This document shows, piece after piece, positions 27,832 through 33,375 of a stretch of 64,000 bases of DNA. Made by a program: the position numbers and the translations under genes. The first letter of the stretch is position 1. Each line of letters starts with the position of its first letter. The notes under the pieces are model-generated. The model made no database searches, was not told the DNA's origin, and saw only the letters and a list, made by a program, of their open reading frames with translations. The DNA is from Paenibacillus sp. FSL H7-0357 (lineage in GTDB: Bacteria; Bacillota; Bacilli; Paenibacillales; Paenibacillaceae), in contig NZ_CP009241.1 of assembly GCF_000758525.1 (NCBI RefSeq), positions 1,922,001 to 1,986,000 of the forward strand, written 5' to 3'.

Positions 27832-29097
27832 TTATGCTGCTTGTGGGAATACCTTGATCGGTTCGTAAGCGGTACTGCTTTTAGCCAATGCGACTAGCAT
27901 TCGCGCTACTTTACCGATTAATTTCATAATGGATTTCATCTTCTTCAGTTTCTTTTCCTCTACATTGTAACGATGTGCCGCTCGTATTTCCGGATTTGTC
28001 ATAACCATACTCATTGTCATGAGATAAAGAAAATGACGTAAACGTGGCCGACCTCGTTTGCTGAGCACCATCTTTCCCCGCCATTTCCCGGAGCTAGCTT
28101 CAGCTAGATTTAACCCAGCATGCCGCAGTAAAGCATTTCCGTGCGTATATCCGCTTAGATCACCAGCCTCACCGAGTACACCAGCTAGATTGGTAACATA
28201 GATGCCTCGTATTTCAAGGAGCTTCTGTGCATAAGGAATACGCTCAAGAATGAGGCGGAGCTCATGCTCAATTTGTTCAAGCTGGCGCTGGGCCAGGTCA
28301 TATTCTTCGAGTAATTGCCCAAGATGGAGCTTGTATGCGTGGAGTGCCTGAGTGGCACCCACACTGGATTTCGCAAGTGAAATGAGTAGTTCAGCACGTT
28401 TAACTCCAGCATGACGCTTTACATATTGCTTCCAACCGCTAAGGACCTGTTCCGTATTTAACAGGCGGATCTCTTTAGGCAAGGGGAAGAGTCTGAGTGT
28501 TGCGATTGCACTGGTGCAAGTAAGGATTTTAAAGACCTGACGAAGTTCAGGGAAAACAATGTCTACCCAGCGATGAATCTGATTAACCGCAGCGTTGAGG
28601 CGCTTGGTAACCGTCTCTCGGTTTGCCATTAAAATACGTAGTTCCTCGTATTCTTCGGGATGAAAACGAACGGGGGAGTAGTACCCGTTTTTAACCATGT
28701 CTGCTATGACAAGCGCATCTTTATGGTCACTTTTAGACGGTGTATTATCCCGGTTTTCCTTGTTCTTTTTGACGAGATGAGGATTAACCAGTACGGGCTC
28801 CATGCCTTGATCGAGTAGCCAATGTGCCAGGCTAAACCAGTAGTGGCCAGTGGGTTCCATACCAACTATGACGCTGCTAAGTTTGTAGGATTTGAGTAGA
28901 TCTTGGATCCAGCGTTCGAACAGATCGAACCCTTCACGATGGTTACCGAATTCGAGCGGAGTGCCCAAAGCAATCCCACGAAAGCTGACTGCGCGGGCCA
29001 CATGGACTTCTTGGGCGATGTCTACGCCTATGACCAAATGATGAACGGTAATGTTTTCTATGAGTTGATTTTGCTTATCTTGTGCCTTAAACTTCAT
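27832..29097 (-). CDS. IS110-family transposase (DEDD recombinase)
   Basis: A 421-residue transposase. The RuvC-like DEDD set is Asp26 (VIGVDIAQ), Glu81 (VGMEPTG), Asp124 and Asp127 (KSDHKDA). The C-terminal Tnp_20 region has IRGIYVTNLAGVLGEAGDL and the serine-bearing ASSGKWRG...SKRGRPRLR. AGGAGGT lies nine bases before ATG 29097. The frame is intact and all key residues are present, so the element may be active. Confidence 0.93.
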   Translation of the reverse strand: MKFKAQDKQNQLIENITVHHLVIGVDIAQEVHVARAVSFRGIALGTPLEFGNHREGFDLFERWIQDLLKSYKLSSVIVGMEPTGHYWFSLAHWLLDQGMEPVLVNPHLVKKNKENRDNTPSKSDHKDALVIADMVKNGYYSPVRFHPEEYEELRILMANRETVTKRLNAAVNQIHRWVDIVFPELRQVFKILTCTSAIATLRLFPLPKEIRLLNTEQVLSGWKQYVKRHAGVKRAELLISLAKSSVGATQALHAYKLHLGQLLEEYDLAQRQLEQIEHELRLILERIPYAQKLLEIRGIYVTNLAGVLGEAGDLSGYTHGNALLRHAGLNLAEASSGKWRGKMVLSKRGRPRLRHFLYLMTMSMVMTNPEIRAAHRYNVEEKKLKKMKSIMKLIGKVARMLVALAKSSTAYEPIKVFPQAA

Positions 29098-29329
29098 GAT
29101 AGAGCGACCTCCTGATGTGGATTTTAAGGGCTTTTGACCCGTTGCATAATCCCATCGTACAGAGGCGCTCGTTTTTGTTCAAACTCCAAATTATTCGTAT
29201 TACAGGAATTCTAACGAGGCAGGATAATGGAAATGTCTGGAGAGGAGATTATGGGATATAAAAGTGAAAAATAAACGTATTTAGATACGTCCATATTCCA
29301 ATGATGTTTATAATTGGAGGCTAGAATTT

Positions 29330-29752
29330 ATGCAAAGTAGATTAGAACAAGACATTATTTCAACGGCAGAAAGCTTCACAAATAATTTTTCTGATAAAGG
29401 GAATTTTGATTTTAGTGTACAAAGCCTACGTAAAGTAGACGATATTCTTGAAGAATTATGTGAGTATGAAATAGATAACGATTCTTTGGATTCTGTTTCT
29501 TCTATGGTTGGAAGTTACATTTTCGAAGTAGCAAGAAGGAATTTTGGTGGGAATTATTATTGGATACAAGATAGAAAACAACCTGTTTTAGTCACTGGTG
29601 AGCCAGATTTTTCAATTTCAATTTTTGCTTTCGATAAAGTTAGAGGTAGAATTCAGAATGGGAAAGAAGATGACATACCGTATTATTTTGATGGTTATAT
29701 CAATGCAGTTGAAAAAGGTAAGGAAAGAGGTTACAGTGCAACAATTGTTTAA
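29330..29752 (+). CDS. Hypothetical protein of the cassette-like island (140 aa)
   Basis: An acidic, soluble 140-residue protein with no membrane segment. The N-terminal 60 residues are helical (LEQDIISTAESFTNNFSDKG, VDDILEELCEYEI); the C-terminal half is beta-rich (GGNYYWIQDRKQPVLVTGEP, FSISIFAFDKVRGRIQNG). The tail ends in an amphipathic helix. I do not recognise the family. The size and acidity would suit an immunity or antitoxin-like protein, but this is speculation. GGAGG lies about ten bases before ATG 29330. The gene is AT-rich and is followed by repeats C and D. Confidence 0.6.
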   Translation: MQSRLEQDIISTAESFTNNFSDKGNFDFSVQSLRKVDDILEELCEYEIDNDSLDSVSSMVGSYIFEVARRNFGGNYYWIQDRKQPVLVTGEPDFSISIFAFDKVRGRIQNGKEDDIPYYFDGYINAVEKGKERGYSATIV

Positions 29753-29766
29753 GGTCTATGAGATTA

Positions 29767-29787
29767 AGCTAATGGGAAACGATAGCT
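29767..29787 (+). repeat. Cassette-type hairpin repeat, copy C
   Basis: AGCTA and TAGCT form the arms around ATGGGAAACGA. It lies 14 bases after the preceding stop and is the longer variant. Confidence 0.7.
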
Positions 29788-29794
29788 CCATGAC

Positions 29795-29825
29795 AATAGG
29801 TAGCCGAGATCATCGGCTGCCTATT
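29795..29825 (+). terminator. Hairpin between repeats C and D
   Basis: AATAGG-T-AGCCGA pairs with TCGGCT-G-CCTATT across a five-base loop. There is no T-run beyond TT, so it may be a structural part of the repeat unit rather than a terminator. Confidence 0.5.
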
Positions 29826-29845
29826 CAGCTAATGGGCAGGATAGT
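29825..29845 (+). repeat. Cassette-type hairpin repeat, copy D
   Basis: TTCAGCTAATGGGCAGGATAG: arms CTA and TAG around AATGGGCAGGA. It is the shorter variant. Together with copy C and the hairpin between them it forms a compound unit. Confidence 0.65.
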
Positions 29846-29933
29846 ATGGTGCCTACCTTGAATATATAAGGGCAAAGTTAATTATTCGCCGTAATCGCGA
29901 ATGGGTCGCATCTTTAAGGAAAGCAGGCACCAC

Positions 29934-30287
29934 ATGAAACTCAAAGGAACTATGACAGAACAGTCATATCGAGAAGAATTAATAGCATCAAAATCTCATT
30001 TATTCAATGATATATCCATGCGTAGGTTTTTAAACATAATTAGAGAGACATTTCCCGTGATGAAGACAGCCTACGTTTTATCTTGGACACCCGACCAAGG
30101 TGAGGATATTATTAGCTTTCTAGTTGATACTCACTCAGTTATTAAGATTGAACTGGACCGTTATGATAAAACAGTTGCTCCGATTGTCGATGTGTATTCA
30201 ATTGAGAATTGGATAAAGGGACTTAGTAAAACGTTTCAGATTAAAATCGCAGTAGCCTTCGACTTAGCTAAGAACGATTTAGTATAA
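29934..30287 (+). CDS. Hypothetical protein of the cassette-like island (117 aa)
   Basis: A 117-residue soluble protein. After a charged N-terminal helix (EQSYREELIASKSHLFNDIS) it alternates strands and helices (KTAYVLSWTPDQGEDIISFL, VIKIELDRYDKTVAPIVDVY). I do not recognise the family. ATG 29934 or ATG 29952 could be the start; the second has AAAGGA only three bases upstream. Flanked by repeat D before and repeat E after. The gene is AT-rich like the rest of the island. Confidence 0.55.
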   Translation: MKLKGTMTEQSYREELIASKSHLFNDISMRRFLNIIRETFPVMKTAYVLSWTPDQGEDIISFLVDTHSVIKIELDRYDKTVAPIVDVYSIENWIKGLSKTFQIKIAVAFDLAKNDLV

Positions 30288-30316
30288 GGAAACTAAGATA
30301 ATTGCAGTAACAAGTT

Positions 30317-30341
30317 GTTCAACTAACGGGCAGAATAGTTT
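30317..30341 (+). repeat. Cassette-type hairpin repeat, copy E
   Basis: TTCAACTAACGGGCAGAATA then GTT: arms AACTA and TAGTT. It lies 30 bases after the preceding stop. The upstream GTTCAAC resembles the RYYYAAC box of integron attC sites. Confidence 0.7.
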
Positions 30342-30419
30342 AATAATGTGAGTTTTTGTTTGAGCTATTTACAGAATATTCCGCATATCTTATATTAAAC
30401 TTAAATAATAATTAGCAAA

Positions 30420-30667
30420 TGCGATGAAGAGGCCAAGTAGATCTGGTAACGCCGTTCAGAGAACTGCCGGTTGGTGCGAGGCAGCGGATATCCGAATCAA
30501 AAAATCACCTCAGAGCTGTCCCCCGAATAATAGTAGATGGGACCGGGATTCTACCGTTACAAAGAAGCATCGTTGTTGGACGATGGCTAAGAGGGCGTTT
30601 ATTATAAACGTCAATCAGGGTGGTAACGCGGAGCAACTTCGTCCCTAATGGGATGGGGTTTTTTTGC
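30420..30667 (+). promoter_or_regulatory. T-box riboswitch, probably isoleucine
   Basis: Stem I holds AGTAGATC and an apical CTGCC ... GGCAG arm. The specifier position before CCTC reads ATC at 30504-30506 (isoleucine). The T-box AGGGTGGTAACGCGG lies at 30617-30631, and a terminator follows (30635-30667: AACTTCGTCCC with GGGATGGGGTT, then T7). The leader is complete, but the gene behind it is a fragment. Confidence 0.85.
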
Positions 30668-30704
30668 GTCTTCATAAATTAATTATTAAATTGGAGGTTA
30701 TCGA

Positions 30705-30807
30705 ATGAGTAAATTGATGGTTACAGAACGTTTGACATTGCGGCAACTGTAAGAAAGAAGGATTAGTTCGAAAAATCCGGATAAAAGTTGAGCAGATGAA
30801 AGGGTGA
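30705..30807 (+). pseudogene. Remnant of a T-box-controlled gene, possibly an acetyltransferase
   Basis: After TTGGAGG, ATG 30705 reads MSKLMVTERLTLRQL and stops at 30752. The opening resembles GNAT acetyltransferases (ETERLTLR-type start). In the +1 frame a tail KKEGLVRKIRIKVEQMKG ends at 30807, which looks like the C terminus of a protein. An internal deletion with a frameshift would join the two. The following intact acetyltransferase starts eight bases later and may now be driven by the T-box. Confidence 0.45.
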
Positions 30808-30814
30808 TGTTGCA

Positions 30815-31681
30815 ATGCAATTCAAGTTGTATACGGATGTGCATGAGTTTTACAATGATACCTATGATGTGCTGATGCGTCATGAAGCACAAAATTTGAT
30901 TCCTCTTGGCAATATCATAATTGGGCATGAAGGAAAAGACAAAACAGACTGGCGTAACCCTGTAAATTGGCTTATGGCAACTATTTCGGATGCTAAGGGC
31001 ATACAACTTACCGCCATAATGACACCGCCACACAATATTACGCTTTATGCAACAGACAACATAATTAACCCAGAAGCTATAAACTGTCTGATAGATGGGC
31101 TGAAAGACCGTGAAATTCCAGGTGTGATCACCGAAAAAACCTTGGCAGAGTATTTTGCCAAAGAATATACCTTCCGCAAGGGAATAACCTTTAAAACAAC
31201 CATGAGCCAACGTATATATGAACTTACGGCAGCAAACCCAGACATTCAAAAGGTTGGTATCGTTCGATTGCTAGATGAAAAGGATATTCACTTTTTCCCA
31301 TACTGGGCTGAAGCATTTTATGCAGCGGGGAGTTATGGCAAAACAGAAATGTCCATCCCGCAAGATGCAGACCCTTACCTCTACCGAATAGCATCGAAAA
31401 AACTCTATATTTTAGAGGACAACGGGATACCCGTTTCTATGGCAGGATATACAAGGGAAATGCAGACGGCTATTGGCGTGGCATTTGTATATACCCCTCC
31501 ATATGAGCGCGGGAAGGGTTACGCTACTTCAATTGTGGCGCAAATAAGCCAACTTGCATTGGATAAAGGGTTTACTAAGTGCGTCTTATATACGGACTTA
31601 GCAAATCCCACATCTAATAGCATCTATCAAAAGATAGGCTATATGCCAATTTGTGATTCGCTCCAGTTAAAATTTGAATAG
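30815..31681 (+). CDS. GNAT-family N-acetyltransferase
   Basis: A 288-residue acetyltransferase. The acetyl-CoA loop is YTPPYERGKGYATSIV (about residues 229-244, R/QxxGxG/A pattern), followed by CVLYTDLANPTSNSIYQKIGY, the typical motif B end. The N-terminal 130 residues form a separate domain of the kind seen in two-domain GNAT proteins. GGGTGATG lies before ATG 30815. The acceptor is unknown. It is AT-rich and plus-strand like its neighbours, but no hairpin repeat follows directly. Confidence 0.85.
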   Translation: MQFKLYTDVHEFYNDTYDVLMRHEAQNLIPLGNIIIGHEGKDKTDWRNPVNWLMATISDAKGIQLTAIMTPPHNITLYATDNIINPEAINCLIDGLKDREIPGVITEKTLAEYFAKEYTFRKGITFKTTMSQRIYELTAANPDIQKVGIVRLLDEKDIHFFPYWAEAFYAAGSYGKTEMSIPQDADPYLYRIASKKLYILEDNGIPVSMAGYTREMQTAIGVAFVYTPPYERGKGYATSIVAQISQLALDKGFTKCVLYTDLANPTSNSIYQKIGYMPICDSLQLKFE

Positions 31682-31833
31682 TAGAATGATGCGGACAGAA
31701 CTTCTACTACCTAAAAATAAGAGCATAATATCGCAACTACTCCTTCTGTCGTTAAGTTATTGAGCATGACGGTGTAGGAACTCGACCCTTAGTATATGAC
31801 TGTTTTAAGAACTCTTTATAAGGGGATATTTCC

Positions 31834-32304
31834 ATGAAGCAGATGAAAATTGGGGATTGGAATCTTGAAGTAGATGTTGAGAAAACTAAAGATTTTTACC
31901 AAGCCTATCATCAAATCACTGAAAGATGTGATTGTATCTTCTGTAAGAATTTTGTAAGTGCTATTGAACTAATACCTAAGCCAGTTTTAGATTTTTTTCG
32001 AAGTTTAGGAATAGACCCAACCAAAGAAGGTGAGGTCTCGGAATATTGTGAAATAAAAGATGGTATGCATTTATACGGCGGTTTTTTTCATATAGTAGGA
32101 GAGTTAATAAGCGGTCCTGATTGTTGGATTGAAACGAGTGAAGAAGTCAGTCATTTAGCCACGAATAATATGATTGAGATCAATGGTTTTAAATTTGGAT
32201 TCACCAATGGAGTCAGTTCACTCCCTGATGGGTTCCCTAACCCTACTCTGCAATTAGAGTTTGAGGGCATTATTCCTTGGACGCTTAAAGAAAGCTTTAA
32301 ATAA
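31834..32304 (+). CDS. Hypothetical protein with a CxxC pair (156 aa)
   Basis: A 156-residue soluble protein. ERCDCIFCKNFVSAIELIPK (about residues 31-50) contains a Cys-x-Cys-x2-Cys cluster that could bind a metal, and the middle reads DGMHLYGGFFHIVGEL. It has no membrane segment. I do not recognise a named family. AAGGGGA lies before ATG 31834. It is the last small gene of the island and is followed within 13 bases by repeat F. Confidence 0.6.
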   Translation: MKQMKIGDWNLEVDVEKTKDFYQAYHQITERCDCIFCKNFVSAIELIPKPVLDFFRSLGIDPTKEGEVSEYCEIKDGMHLYGGFFHIVGELISGPDCWIETSEEVSHLATNNMIEINGFKFGFTNGVSSLPDGFPNPTLQLEFEGIIPWTLKESFK

Positions 32305-32316
32305 GTCTTTCAATTC

Positions 32317-32337
32317 AGCTAAAGGAAAACGATAGCT
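32317..32337 (+). repeat. Cassette-type hairpin repeat, copy F
   Basis: AGCTA and TAGCT arms around AAGGAAAACGA, the longer variant. It lies 12 bases after the preceding stop. Confidence 0.7.
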
Positions 32338-32338
32338 C

Positions 32339-32391
32339 AATAAACAGCGGCAGACTAGGACTTTATTTTAAGGCTTACCGCTGTTTTTATT
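32339..32391 (+). terminator. Terminator-like hairpin after repeat F
   Basis: AACAGCGG pairs with CCGCTGTT across a long AT-rich loop and is followed by TTTATT. It occupies the same place as the hairpin behind repeat C. Confidence 0.5.
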
Positions 32392-32542
32392 GTTGGGCCA
32401 GTCTAGTACTTATTTCATGGACACTGCAGGTATTATTTTTGAAAGCCACTTGGCAGCAGCATTTCTAGTCTAATGCTTTAGTTTTTCCACCCTTGGCAAC
32501 TCTCAACTTAAAACTATGGGGCGCGCGCTAAGAAGGCGTACC

Positions 32543-32582
32543 AAAAAGACGGTGTTTGCCCGGATGGGCAGACACCGTCTTA
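32543..32582 (-). terminator. Terminator of the secreted hypothetical gene (minus strand)
   Basis: On the minus strand AAGACGGTGTCTGCCC pairs with GGGCAAACACCGTCTT (one mismatch) and ends in TTTTTGG. Confidence 0.8.
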
Positions 32583-32604
32583 ATTTGTACGACTATAACA
32601 ATGG

Positions 32605-33132
32605 TTATGGAATGTATTGCTGCACAATTGAAGTTACTTGACCATCTTCGATCGTGAGATGGTATGGAAATTGGCTTAAGTCGATAATATCGGTCTTGGC
32701 GAATTCCTTCTGGAACTGTGGTAGAGAAATTCCCTCGTTCCAGTTGATATCCAGATCCTCGATCGTTCCAGTATGATCATAGATTTGCATGGTTACACCG
32801 GCATTATCGGCAACCGGATAAGAGGTTAGCAAATCGCTGTCGTTAACGATATAATATCCGTCTGGTGCGCCTCCCAGCTCTGCCGCGTCATCTGGCTCCC
32901 GCTCGGCAAACACCCGGTTGGCGTCCGCGCCTTCAAACCATTCGATATCGTCCGCATTAAGCATCAGCTTGCCGTCTACGATTTGTAGATCGTGAATATA
33001 TGCTGTGAGATGCTGAATCTGCCCGCCGCTTTGCGCTTCCGCACGTGTTCCCGCTGTGCTTGCCGTTGTTGCGAGGGAAAGAAACAGCAGGACCAGCAAA
33101 GGCAGTACATACTTGGAGTTTTTCAATAACAT
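32605..33132 (-). CDS. Secreted hypothetical protein (175 aa)
   Basis: A 175-residue protein with a clear signal peptide: MLLKNSKYVLPLLVLLFLSL, then a small-residue region and probable cleavage around residues 27-33 (Ala-rich). The mature part is acidic and beta-rich (IQHLTAYIHDLQIVDGKLML, FPYHLTIEDGQVTSIVQQYI). No lipobox is present, so it is exported or released. GGGGGAAATG lies before the start. I do not recognise the family. It is monocistronic. Confidence 0.75.
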   Translation of the reverse strand: MLLKNSKYVLPLLVLLFLSLATTASTAGTRAEAQSGGQIQHLTAYIHDLQIVDGKLMLNADDIEWFEGADANRVFAEREPDDAAELGGAPDGYYIVNDSDLLTSYPVADNAGVTMQIYDHTGTIEDLDINWNEGISLPQFQKEFAKTDIIDLSQFPYHLTIEDGQVTSIVQQYIP

Positions 33133-33375
33133 CTTTTCATTTCCCCCTTGGCTTAAATATGGCTTGTGAATAGCCTATATACCTCTTTACCCTTCGCTAT
33201 AGTTCTCAAACGGGGTATGTACCTCTATTAACGTAAATTAGCAAGAAATGTTGCAAAAATTTTGCTGAGGTCTATCAGAACTGCCGAAGATGTGATAAAC
33301 GGCAGCAGATTTGTAAAAAGCTTCATGCCGGGGCATATTAAAATATCCAAATAACGGCTTGGGGGTGACTGGCGG

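Larger units (their letters stand above)
27672..29144 (-). mobile_element. IS110-family insertion sequence, IS1111-like
   Basis: The element is bounded by imperfect subterminal inverted repeats: CAACGGGTCA then AGCCCTT at 27672-27689, and the inverse AAGGGCTTTTGACCCGTTG at 29126-29144. The transposase lies on the minus strand between them. Inverted repeats and a longer non-coding part downstream of the transposase (27690-27831) than upstream (29098-29125) fit the IS1111 subgroup. True ends probably lie a few bases outside the repeats. It interrupts the cassette-like array. Confidence 0.78.

Noticed and set aside
27596..27868. A 90-codon plus-strand frame crossing the left end of the IS element
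   Set aside because: It crosses the inverted repeat and has no ribosome binding site; it is more likely part of the non-coding end.
29126..29144. A second IS element sharing the right inverted repeat
   Set aside because: Only one transposase lies between the repeats, and the pair is explained by a single IS1111-like element.
26832..32391. CRISPR array as explanation for the regular repeats
   Set aside because: Repeats are short dyads separated by whole genes, not 25-40 bp spacers, and no cas genes are present.
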